A stretch of DNA of 20,856 nucleotides, from IMG/VR virus record IMGVR_UViG_3300047562_001637, positions 1 to 20,856 of that record; one strand, 5' to 3'. Below, piece after piece: positions 1-6,626 of the stretch. The notes below the pieces were generated by a model. The model saw nothing but the letters and a program-made list of their open reading frames with translations, was not told the origin of the DNA and did no database searches. Each line of letters starts with the position of its first letter. Position 1 is the stretch's first letter. The stretch is from a virus. The position numbers were made by a program, and so were the translations under genes.

Positions 1-12
1 TTTAGGATTCAT
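1..12 (-). CDS. Start of a gene running off the left edge (first four codons)
   Basis: An ATG on the minus strand (complement of 10-12) is followed by three sense codons (N-P-K) before the window ends. It sits 6 nt downstream of a TAAATA late-promoter core, the same arrangement as for other genes here, and 12 nt after the gp17 stop codon. Nothing can be said about the product. In T4 the gene after 17 is 18, but the sheath gene lies elsewhere in this window, so it is not expected to be gp18. Confidence 0.5.
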
Positions 13-17
13 GTAGT

Positions 18-26
18 GTATTTATT
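18..26 (-). promoter_or_regulatory. Late-promoter core for the left-edge gene
   Basis: The minus strand reads AATAAATAC, matching the T4 late consensus TATAAATA, and overlaps the gp17 stop codon. TAAATA is followed by 6 nt (CACTAC) and then ATG. No Shine-Dalgarno sequence is present between them. Confidence 0.6.
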
Positions 27-1620
27 ATCCCGTGAATGATCCAAATATGGGCATCGGGGCGGTGAATTCCGAGGTCCTGTTGGTCCACTTCTCGAAGATC
101 TTTGGATCAAAATCCGCCAACACCTTCATCATACGCGTCATCAGTAGGCACGCACTGACTAGATCGTCATGCTGTCCAGGCTTGGCCTTGTAGCTCATTC
201 CGGTCGCTACGAAGTCCTTGAGTTCTGATATCAGTAGTTGTGAGTTGATCTTCATCTTGTCGTTCTCTATCAACTCCTTGAATTTTGTACAGGCATCTAT
301 CTTGTGTTTTGCGGTGGTGTTGAATCCCCTCCTGAATTTCCTCCTGTGCCCTTTCCTTATCGGTTCACTCAGGAACATTCCCATGATGTTCTCCTCACCT
401 ATGTCCATCACACGCATCAGCGCGGCCTCCCCTATGGTGTTGTTCTCCATTGAGTAGAATATCTGTGGCGTGGCAGTGGAATCCTGTTCCAGTATGGTGT
501 CATGTATGTGCTTGTTGATTCCCTGTAGTATGCGAACCTGCTGGTTCATGGGAGTCATGTTGTGATGCCATTCGCCCACTTGCTCGAATGTTGGCAGTTC
601 GAAAACCTGTATTGCGGCGTAGTCTCCGCCCGTACCCATGCTGGGATCTAGGCTGGTCAGGTATGTGTGTCCAGGTGTTGGACGTTTGAACCAACGCACT
701 TGTCCTGTGGTCTCCACTGGTGGCACACCTTCCATGTCCGCAAGTGTTATGCTGTTGATCAATGTCTCATCAAAGATCAAGAACTCACATTCGTGTTCCC
801 TACGGAATCTCTCTTCACCAATCCTGGCACGTTCCGCGTCTGCCCATGCTTCATCTCGGTCAGGATGTTCTGACCAGTGCGCCTTCATGGCGTAGAACCC
901 GTTGGTGCCTGTAACTTTATCATTGCCGTACTCGTCAAATCTCTTGTTGGCCTCTTTCCAGATCATGGCGAACTGGTCCTCGTCCGAGTTGGGTGTTGAA
1001 GTGATCATGCACTTACCACCTGTACTCAATGTCGGTGACAGTGATGTCCAGAACTCCCTGGCCTTCTCTGGCGGTTGCACGAATGCGAACTCATCACAGT
1101 AGATAAGTGTGAGTGACATACCCCTACCGGTGTTCTCTGTGGTAGTGGTTGCCATTATCTTTGAACCATTGTCGAATTCTATGCTGTTCCTGTTGTACTG
1201 TGTGACTCCGGCCTTGATCCAACTGGGCAACATCTCGTATGCGTAACGCACCCTTGACATGATGTCTGATGCACCCGCGTATTTGTGTGCGGCTATCAGG
1301 ATCTGTGAGTCTGGCCTGAACATGGCGTACCATATAAGATAGCCCGAAGCACACGTGGTCTTGCCGGTCTGCCTGGGTAGCATGGCTATACTGAATCTGT
1401 GATTGTTGTAGCTCTCGATCAAGCGTTCCTGATATGGGAAGGGTTTGAACTTCACGGAACCCTTGACAGGGTGTTGTATCAACATGAATTCCTGCATGAA
1501 GTATAGAGGACCCGTCTTGGGATCCATGCACTTCTCGAGCTTCTCTACCTGTTCCTTGGTGTATTTGTGTTTCTTGTGCGCCTTCTTGATCTGGTCGCTG
1601 TCTAGTGATACATATGCCAT
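25..1620 (-). CDS. gp17: Terminase large subunit gp17 (packaging ATPase-nuclease)
   Basis: This is the motor that pumps DNA into the prohead through the portal and cuts the concatemer at headful. The 531-aa protein has an N-terminal ATPase with Walker A LPRQTGKTT (residues 81-89, K87), Walker B LIYCDE (D176, E177) and a coupling motif TSTP (207-210). The C-terminal RNase H-like nuclease has its acidic residues at D325 (SLDPS), E392 (SMENN) and D485/D486 (QHDDL). It is shorter than T4 gp17 (610 aa) but complete. The ATG at 1620 is 7 nt from a TAAATA core and has no Shine-Dalgarno sequence. It is the last complete gene of the leftward packaging block. Arg codons are often AGG, including tandem AGG-AGG near residues 426-431. 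Confidence 0.97.
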   Translation of the reverse strand: MAYVSLDSDQIKKAHKKHKYTKEQVEKLEKCMDPKTGPLYFMQEFMLIQHPVKGSVKFKPFPYQERLIESYNNHRFSIAMLPRQTGKTTCASGYLIWYAMFRPDSQILIAAHKYAGASDIMSRVRYAYEMLPSWIKAGVTQYNRNSIEFDNGSKIMATTTTENTGRGMSLTLIYCDEFAFVQPPEKAREFWTSLSPTLSTGGKCMITSTPNSDEDQFAMIWKEANKRFDEYGNDKVTGTNGFYAMKAHWSEHPDRDEAWADAERARIGEERFRREHECEFLIFDETLINSITLADMEGVPPVETTGQVRWFKRPTPGHTYLTSLDPSMGTGGDYAAIQVFELPTFEQVGEWHHNMTPMNQQVRILQGINKHIHDTILEQDSTATPQIFYSMENNTIGEAALMRVMDIGEENIMGMFLSEPIRKGHRRKFRRGFNTTAKHKIDACTKFKELIENDKMKINSQLLISELKDFVATGMSYKAKPGQHDDLVSACLLMTRMMKVLADFDPKIFEKWTNRTSEFTAPMPIFGSFTG

Positions 1621-1626
1621 AGTGTA

Positions 1627-1635
1627 GTATTTACG
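1627..1635 (-). promoter_or_regulatory. Late-promoter core for gp17
   Basis: The minus strand reads CGTAAATAC, ending 7 nt before the gp17 ATG, in the 39-nt gap after the 297-aa gene. By T4 spacing the start site falls about +3 relative to the A of the ATG, so little or no leader is predicted. Confidence 0.6.
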
Positions 1636-1659
1636 ATGGGAGATGTAATGCGAAAAGTA

Positions 1660-2553
1660 TTACTTTTGCGATTTCTCTATGCTCTTGGCTATGTCGTGAG
1701 CCTTCTTGATCGTGCTCTTTTCAAGAGGTGGTTTGTCACCCGTTGACTTCATAGCCTGTGCCATTCCGATCGCATACGGTGACTTGGCCTTTTTGGCTTC
1801 TGTTTGGTATTGTGATTTGAAGCTCTCATACTGTGCTCTCAGGCTGTTGGCAAGTTCTTCTTCTGTGATCTTGTCTTCTTGAGCAACTGCCATGGCATTG
1901 TCTCCGTCCTGTGCTTTCGCAAACTGTTGTTTACGTCTGTTCAATCCACCTGAGTGTACATTCACTAAAGTGTCTATATCTGAAACTTTCTCTTCAGGTT
2001 CATTTGCGAATGTCTCTTCAGCCTTCTCTTCATCTGGTGCTGTGACCATGTTTCTGAACTTGGCCATTTCATCACCGTCCGTGCCGTGATCTGCCGCTGG
2101 TTCTTCCGCACCGATCATTGCCGCGTCAACTGGCTTTACTCCTGCCAATGCAAGTATCTGCATCATCATTGATGCTTCTTGTGGGCTGTCTGTTGAAATC
2201 TGTATCGCTTCGTTGACTGATTCTTTCTTCGTCTCTTTGTCTTTGATGGCCTTCTTCATTGGCTCTTTCTTGTCACCGTCCTTGTCCATGTCTAGGAAGT
2301 CTGGTTTACTTTTGCTCTCTGTTGCCTCCTGTGATCCATTGATTGAGTCCCAGAAACCTGCCAGGCTCTTGCCGTGTTTCTTGATGAATTCTTCTCTTGA
2401 AAGTTTCTCTGCCTCGTCGTGTAGGTAGTCCTTCATCCTACTCTCGTCCACTTTTGGATTGGTCCTTGACACGTTGTCCACAGCGTCTTTGACCAATTCT
2501 GGTCTTGATTCTGCTATCTCTTTTAGTTTCTGTAATACGTCAATCATTTCCAT
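1660..2553 (-). CDS. Conserved virion-associated protein of marine T4-like phages (297 aa), function unknown
   Basis: I know no function for this protein. It is very hydrophilic, rich in K, E and D, with no membrane segment or signal peptide. Residues 88-94 form D-M-D-K-D-G-D, the pattern of a DxDxDG calcium-binding loop, followed by a highly charged helix. A second short segment near residues 120-145 (Q-E-A-S-M-M-M-Q) is hydrophobic and helical. The C-terminal 60 residues are basic and Ala/Lys-rich. The gene starts 3 nt after the stop of the 200-aa gene, and AAGGAAA lies about 8 nt upstream of the ATG at 2553, so it is probably translationally coupled. Position between genes 16 and 17 and similarity, from memory, to oceanic T4-like virion proteins suggest a head or packaging role. 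That is inference. Confidence 0.7.
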   Translation of the reverse strand: MEMIDVLQKLKEIAESRPELVKDAVDNVSRTNPKVDESRMKDYLHDEAEKLSREEFIKKHGKSLAGFWDSINGSQEATESKSKPDFLDMDKDGDKKEPMKKAIKDKETKKESVNEAIQISTDSPQEASMMMQILALAGVKPVDAAMIGAEEPAADHGTDGDEMAKFRNMVTAPDEEKAEETFANEPEEKVSDIDTLVNVHSGGLNRRKQQFAKAQDGDNAMAVAQEDKITEEELANSLRAQYESFKSQYQTEAKKAKSPYAIGMAQAMKSTGDKPPLEKSTIKKAHDIAKSIEKSQK

Positions 2554-2556
2554 GGC

Positions 2557-3153
2557 TTATTTCCTTTTTGGGTCTGGGTGTGGGTTTGATGCTTTTGACA
2601 GAGGACTTGGTGTTCCTTTTTCCTCTATGTGACTTTGAACTCCGGTCTCACCACCCTTTGGATGGTCCTTGTTCTCTTGTCTGTCTTTTAATAATTCTTT
2701 GAGCAGGCTCATGTTGGCATTTGTGCTGTGGAAGTCTTCTGGATTAATTTTTGCCATGTCTGAATACTCGATATCGTGCAGTTTGTTCCTGTATTCTGAT
2801 TTGATCTGCATGTCGGCCTGGTATTGCTCTGTTGGCTCGCCTGGTTTCCTCACCACGATGTGTGTGGCCGGTACCCTCATCCTGTCTGAAAGGTATTCTT
2901 TTAGTTCTCTCACTGACACAGGATAGTTTGTTGTGACGTCAAAGATTGTGACTTCTTCGTTGCTCAACATTGGGAAATCTAATGGCATGGTCATAATGGG
3001 CGTTTTCTTGCCTGCTGACATCTTGGCCACTTCAAACTTGGCCAGTGCTGTTTCCATCTTGTTGGCGAAATCCTTGTCAATAGCGCCTGCTACCTTGATT
3101 TTGTAGTCATAAGACTTTACTGATTCTGCTAGATAGTCCTTAAACGTGCTCAT
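2557..3153 (-). CDS. Conserved structural protein of marine T4-like phages (198 aa)
   Basis: The function is unknown. The N-terminal half (roughly residues 10-110) reads as a compact alpha/beta domain: YDYKIKVAGAID, then a helix, then M-T-M-P-L-D-F-P and VTIFDVTTNYPVSVREL. This pattern recurs in virion proteins of cyanophage-type T4-like phages as I recall them. The rest is charged, low-complexity and probably disordered, ending in a Pro/Lys-rich tail. I chose the ATG at 3153 rather than the in-frame TTG two codons upstream, because the ATG lies 6 nt after a TAAATA core. It is followed after 3 nt by the 297-aa gene. Confidence 0.75.
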   Translation of the reverse strand: MSTFKDYLAESVKSYDYKIKVAGAIDKDFANKMETALAKFEVAKMSAGKKTPIMTMPLDFPMLSNEEVTIFDVTTNYPVSVRELKEYLSDRMRVPATHIVVRKPGEPTEQYQADMQIKSEYRNKLHDIEYSDMAKINPEDFHSTNANMSLLKELLKDRQENKDHPKGGETGVQSHIEEKGTPSPLSKASNPHPDPKRK

Positions 3154-3159
3154 ATGCAA

Positions 3160-3166
3160 TATTTAG
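3160..3166 (-). promoter_or_regulatory. Late-promoter core inside the gp16 stop codon
   Basis: The minus strand reads CTAAATA. Its TAA is the stop codon of gp16, and six bases later comes the ATG of the 200-aa gene. No Shine-Dalgarno sequence is present. Confidence 0.55.
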
Positions 3167-3693
3167 TCTTTTTTTAATAGTTTCTTCATTAATTCGTTAC
3201 GGTCGGATATGACGAATCCATCGCTTTCCTCTATGGGACCACCGTCTTTTTGGCTGTCTTTGTCCAATTTCATCTTTTTGAGCTGTAGTTCTACCATTTT
3301 CAACTTCTTGTCTATCTTACTACTCTTGGCATCTATGGCGTTGCGCAGGAAGTTGCCTGCCACTTCGAATATACGCCCGGAATAGCGTGAGTCCACGTTC
3401 ATACCCAAGTCCATTAGATTCTTGTAACTCTCCTCGGCCTCTATGGCCAGTTTGTCTAATTCTAGATCTGACAGTTCCCCCAGTCCTTTTACTTGTGGCA
3501 GTGCGGCCGCTATCTTGTCAAACTCTGCGTAGCTCTTCTCTAGATTCCTCTTGGTTTGTGGATCTAGGTTGTTGCCCGTCGTACCACTGTTGGCGGTCTC
3601 CTTCAGTTTCTTGTCCTTTTCCTTCTTGTCGACTTCCTTGAACGCTTCCTTGACGTTTGGTAAATTCAAAATGTCTTCTAATTTCTTTGTCAT
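3163..3693 (-). CDS. gp16: Terminase small subunit gp16
   Basis: gp16 forms a ring that regulates gp17 and binds DNA at initiation of packaging. The 176-aa length matches T4 gp16 (164 aa). It shows the family layout. An N-terminal D-I-L-N-L-P element (residues 7-12) is followed by a charged linker. A helical core follows, with S-G-R-I-F-E-V-A-G (105-113) and a long amphipathic helix, N-A-I-D-A-K-S-S-K onward to about 145, which is the predicted oligomerisation coiled coil. A charged C-terminal tail ends in KKLLKKD. The ATG at 3693 lies 5 nt after TAAATA and 8 nt after the gp4 stop. Identification rests on pattern and on position between gp4 and gp17. Confidence 0.85.
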   Translation of the reverse strand: MTKKLEDILNLPNVKEAFKEVDKKEKDKKLKETANSGTTGNNLDPQTKRNLEKSYAEFDKIAAALPQVKGLGELSDLELDKLAIEAEESYKNLMDLGMNVDSRYSGRIFEVAGNFLRNAIDAKSSKIDKKLKMVELQLKKMKLDKDSQKDGGPIEESDGFVISDRNELMKKLLKKD

Positions 3694-3698
3694 CGTCT

Positions 3699-3705
3699 TA
3701 TTTAC
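3699..3705 (-). promoter_or_regulatory. Late-promoter core inside the gp4 stop codon
   Basis: The minus strand reads GTAAATA, where TAA is the stop of gp4. AGACG and then the gp16 ATG follow. The 5-nt spacing puts the expected T4-type start site on the A of the ATG. Confidence 0.55.
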
Positions 3706-4142
3706 TTACGTTTACCGTTATGGAACAGTTGCTCTTCTGACACCACCCTGAACTTGATCCTCCTCTGCTTGGCGTATGCTGAGGCGGCCTCCCACTTGGC
3801 CATGTTGATCACCACCTGTTTCTTCTTGGCCTGGCTACGTCCCGCTGACTCCATGGTGGTCTGGCTCATGGGTTTGACCTCGACCATCTCGGCGTGTTTG
3901 CGACCTTCCTTGTCTTGGTAAACTATGAAGAAGTCTGGCACGTACACGGTGTACTTGCCCGTGAACGGATGTCGGTAAGGTATCTTGATCGATTCGCTGG
4001 CCCATTGGTACACGTTGGGGTGTTCGTCACACAATCTCATGAAGGCGTGTTCCCAGCTCGACCTGTATGTGGGTGTCTTGGTGCCCACGTATTTCTCCGC
4101 GTTCTTGGGGGAGAACTTGCCCCTAGCGAATCTCGGTATCAT
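3702..4142 (-). CDS. gp4: Head-completion protein gp4 (PD-(D/E)XK nuclease-like)
   Basis: In T4, gp4 (also called gp50/gp4) acts after packaging to finish the head so that the tail can join. The 146-aa protein matches T4 gp4 (150 aa) along its length: a basic N-terminus, YRSSWEHAF (residues 26-34) with E31, WASESIKIPY (47-56) with E50, PDFFI (69-73) with D70, and VEVKP (87-91) with E88 and K90. The PD...EVK pair is the signature of the restriction-endonuclease fold. The C-terminal motif RIKFRVVSEE is also shared. Its ATG overlaps the stop of the 125-aa gene by one base (TAATG), so translation is probably coupled. Confidence 0.92.
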   Translation of the reverse strand: MIPRFARGKFSPKNAEKYVGTKTPTYRSSWEHAFMRLCDEHPNVYQWASESIKIPYRHPFTGKYTVYVPDFFIVYQDKEGRKHAEMVEVKPMSQTTMESAGRSQAKKKQVVINMAKWEAASAYAKQRRIKFRVVSEEQLFHNGKRK

Positions 4143-4519
4143 TAGTCTATGATGTTCCTGGACACGGTCTCTTTCGTGGTCAAGGTCTGCCTCACACCCA
4201 ACCTGCTGGACTTGTATCTGTTGGCGTTCAGTATTATGGTGATCAGTTCTGACAGCAGTGCCGGTGAGGCGTAGGTCAGTTTGTCTAGTATCTCCTGTGG
4301 TTTGATGTCATCGATCTTGGCCTGTGACAGTATGGCGTATGCCGTTGACTCCGCCGCCGTCCTGGAGAATCCTCGCTTGACGAAGAACGCTATGGTGCTG
4401 TCGTACTCACCCACGTTGAATTGGTATTCCGTCTCGTAGTTGGACGTGGTCAGTTTCTCTATGGTCTTGTCTAGGTCGTCCTTGTCTTTGGGTGGTAAGT
4501 TTGTGTAGAATTCAGTCAT
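4142..4519 (-). CDS. Small conserved virion protein of marine T4-like phages (125 aa)
   Basis: The function is unknown. It appears all-helical: Y-D-S-T-I-A-F-F-V-K-R-G-F (about residues 39-51), an Ala-rich helix, then L-D-K-L-T and L-L-S-E-L-I-T-I-I-L-N-A-N-R-Y-K. It ends in S-R-N-I-I-D. I recall proteins of this length, with the same F-F-x-K-R-G-F motif and a terminal RNI, next to gp4 in oceanic T4-like genomes. It is interlocked on both sides by one-base TAATG overlaps with the tube-fold gene and with gp4, so the three form one translational unit. AGGA lies 5 nt upstream of the ATG. Confidence 0.75.
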   Translation of the reverse strand: MTEFYTNLPPKDKDDLDKTIEKLTTSNYETEYQFNVGEYDSTIAFFVKRGFSRTAAESTAYAILSQAKIDDIKPQEILDKLTYASPALLSELITIILNANRYKSSRLGVRQTLTTKETVSRNIID

Positions 4520-5904
4520 TATAATCCTGCTTTCTCTGTGACTATTTCAACGTTTTGTGACGAACGTTCGATTTTTATATATCCTTCGGTCACTAGTTTT
4601 CTAATATCTGTAATTACTTTATTAGTATACACTGTTTTTATATTGTCAGATGATCCCGCATATTCCACATCAGACTCTGCTACAGTTAATCCTTTCCTAG
4701 AACCAATGTCTTTATAATAGATACCTGCCGCTATTTTGTCACGGATTGTGCTGTTATTTGATATCAAGTTAAATGCCTCATCCGAACTTAAAAAATTAAT
4801 TGTGTCTATTGTTGGATTGGATATGACTGTATTGTTCTGTCTAGTGTTATTATCAACTGTACCCTTTGAGGATGATAGAATAACGGCTCCTGCCACAGCC
4901 GCCCCTACGGAAAACTGTGCTATTGGATTTGTTATGGATCCTGCCTGTTTGCCAATTTCTAATATACCTTCCTTGGCTATTCCTTTGAGTTCTGCTTTTA
5001 CATCTTTTTTTCTAATTTTTTTAGCATTGTTGTAGGTATTAGATGCTGAAAGAATTGCACCTAGAATATTTCCCGACTGCACATTCCTAATCACTGATCC
5101 TATGCCATCAACAACCCCACCGGGACCAAAAATTGAATTTGTACCTCCTCCAAGCACAGTCAACGGTGATGGTTCATTATCATAATGTATTGTTGCAAAT
5201 CCAGGCACATTGTTCCTATTGATAATTCCTGACTTATAAATCACAGTTTCATAAAGTATTTGCATGGTGTTGCTCATAACACCTGCACCATCGGTCTGAT
5301 CGAGATTATCATGACTGAACGATCCTATTACCGGATTGACTAGTGTCATTGATGTAAATCTTTGTTTATGTAAAACAAAAATCTCAATACCTTTTAAGTA
5401 TGGTCTTTTTCTTTGATTGGGTGTGTCCATTCCGAACTTGTTGGTTCTCTTGTCTCCCCAGTCGTAGAGATCATCCTTGGTCTCCGCTATCTGTAGGTCT
5501 GAATTCATTGACACGGAATCCGCTATGTGGTACTCGTAGTATTTCTTCCAGAACGCGTTCACGGTGTCCGCGTGGTCATCATGGAAAGTGATGTTGACGG
5601 GCTCGTACGCTATCCTTGTGGCCGCGTACATCTTCTTGTTGTACTGTGTCTTCTCCTCCACGCTCATGTTGTACTTGGGTAGGTCACAGCTCTTGACCAG
5701 CATGTTTAATTCATAACTTTCATTGCTGTTGAATCTGTCCACGAACAGTGTCTCGTCCGTGTTGAACACCACGTGGAACAGGAACTTTTGTTTGGGCATC
5801 AACTTGTGATTGTTGTCGATGTACAATCTTGACGCGTGGCGGTAGTCCTTCATCCCGGGAAGACCGTCTTGGAACCCTTGTAAAAAATTGTTAATGCTTG
5901 GCAT
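4519..5904 (-). CDS. Tail-tube-fold structural protein (461 aa), possible gp54-like tube initiator
   Basis: The N-terminal ~250 residues look like a divergent tail-tube fold. RIAYEPVNITFHDD followed by a helical F-W-K-K-Y-Y-E-Y-H, then strands LKGIEIFVLHKQ, VNPVIGSFSHDNLD and LYETVIYKSG, parallels the strand order of gp19 encoded just upstream. The C-terminal ~200 residues contain a Gly/Ala-rich helical stretch (A-V-A-G-A-V-I-L, possibly membrane-active or an oligomer contact) and a small C-terminal domain. A role as baseplate tube initiator (T4 gp54) or tail completion protein is inference. I start at the ATG at 5904. A GTG six codons upstream would lie beyond the late promoter, next to the terminator. 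GC content falls sharply in the C-terminal two thirds, suggesting mosaic origin. Confidence 0.7.
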   Translation of the reverse strand: MPSINNFLQGFQDGLPGMKDYRHASRLYIDNNHKLMPKQKFLFHVVFNTDETLFVDRFNSNESYELNMLVKSCDLPKYNMSVEEKTQYNKKMYAATRIAYEPVNITFHDDHADTVNAFWKKYYEYHIADSVSMNSDLQIAETKDDLYDWGDKRTNKFGMDTPNQRKRPYLKGIEIFVLHKQRFTSMTLVNPVIGSFSHDNLDQTDGAGVMSNTMQILYETVIYKSGIINRNNVPGFATIHYDNEPSPLTVLGGGTNSIFGPGGVVDGIGSVIRNVQSGNILGAILSASNTYNNAKKIRKKDVKAELKGIAKEGILEIGKQAGSITNPIAQFSVGAAVAGAVILSSSKGTVDNNTRQNNTVISNPTIDTINFLSSDEAFNLISNNSTIRDKIAAGIYYKDIGSRKGLTVAESDVEYAGSSDNIKTVYTNKVITDIRKLVTEGYIKIERSSQNVEIVTEKAGL

Positions 5905-5908
5905 ATGC

Positions 5909-5918
5909 GTATTTATGG
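5909..5918 (-). promoter_or_regulatory. Late promoter for the tube-fold gene
   Basis: The minus strand reads CCATAAATAC, immediately beyond the U-tract of the gp19 terminator. TAAATA is followed by 5 nt and ATG, with no Shine-Dalgarno sequence. This restarts transcription just after termination. Confidence 0.65.
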
Positions 5919-5922
5919 CCAC

Positions 5923-5950
5923 AAAAAAAGCGCCATATAAAGGCGCTTTT
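5923..5950 (-). terminator. Rho-independent terminator after gp19
   Basis: A perfect 9-bp stem AAAAGCGCC/GGCGCTTTT (arms 5926-5934 and 5942-5950) with a 7-nt loop is followed on the minus strand by seven T residues. It lies 26 nt beyond the gp19 stop. The stem is flanked by A and T on both sides, so it could work in either direction. Confidence 0.9.
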
Positions 5951-5976
5951 GATGTTTATAATTGCTTGTTTGATTC

Positions 5977-6603
5977 TTACTGTCCACCACCAGTACTTAA
6001 GGTACCGATAGTTCTCGCGACTGCCGTGCCAATTCCAGTTCCTTGTGGGGTCTGTATAGCGTTGTCGTATCTGATTGACATCGTGATGGTCACTGGTTCT
6101 GAAGTTTGGTATGCTAAAGTATTGTAGTTAACGTTCTCTACATATGCACCGTACAACTCAAATGTCTCTAACACGTTTGGTGCTGATGCGCCATTACCAC
6201 CATCTAGCATTTCAATCCTACCTGTGAATTTGTAGTCGATGCCTGATGCCGCACTTGACTGTTCAAAGAAGTCAAACTGTTTCTGTATCTGCTCACCGAC
6301 CAGTTTGGTCACTGAGTTGTTGACATCATCCCTTAGTGTGATCGTGATCGGATCCCAAGTGTGTTTGCCCGCAACGTATACTTTTGAGTTGTACACATCT
6401 AATGTTACTGTGTCAAAAGTAAGGTTCGGTCTTGTGATATCCATCACCTGTTTGGTTAGTTCTGATCTCGGTGTTGATACTCCAAAGTTCTCCAGGATCG
6501 CTCTGAAACGATACTGTAGTTTTGGCATCAATAAGCCCTGTGATGCCGAGCTCTGATCGTTTGCTAAAGGTACTGTGAATTTTGATAAAGTTGATATTGC
6601 CAT
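5977..6603 (-). CDS. gp19: Tail tube protein gp19
   Basis: gp19 polymerises into the inner tube inside the sheath and carries DNA into the host. The 208-aa protein is somewhat longer than T4 gp19 (163 aa). It shows the expected beta-rich order: L-M-P-K-L-Q-Y-R-F-R (26-35), L-T-K-Q-V-M-D-I-T-R-P-N-L, T-W-D-P-I-T-I-T-L-R-D-D, a long helix around Q-I-Q-K-Q-F-D-F-F, then E-T-F-E-L-Y-G-A-Y-V and PVTITMSIRYDNA. It ends in a Gly-rich tail (G-G-G-Q). It starts 23 nt after the sheath stop with a good Shine-Dalgarno sequence (AGGAG), as expected for a protein needed in many copies, and a strong terminator follows. Confidence 0.95.
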   Translation of the reverse strand: MAISTLSKFTVPLANDQSSASQGLLMPKLQYRFRAILENFGVSTPRSELTKQVMDITRPNLTFDTVTLDVYNSKVYVAGKHTWDPITITLRDDVNNSVTKLVGEQIQKQFDFFEQSSAASGIDYKFTGRIEMLDGGNGASAPNVLETFELYGAYVENVNYNTLAYQTSEPVTITMSIRYDNAIQTPQGTGIGTAVARTIGTLSTGGGQ

Positions 6604-6613
6604 CTGTTTCTCC

Positions 6614-6621
6614 TATTTATT
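6614..6621 (-). promoter_or_regulatory. Possible late-promoter core and Shine-Dalgarno site before gp19
   Basis: The minus strand reads AATAAATA directly followed by GGAGAAACAG and the gp19 ATG. With T4 geometry the RNA start would fall just after the Shine-Dalgarno sequence, so gp19 may instead be read from the gp18 message. It is weaker than the other cores as a promoter call. Confidence 0.35.
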
Positions 6622-6626
6622 CAAAA

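Noticed and set aside
1650-1670. Near-palindrome after the 297-aa gene as a terminator
   Set aside because: Only 7 AT-rich pairs with a one-base loop. It cannot fold as a terminator.
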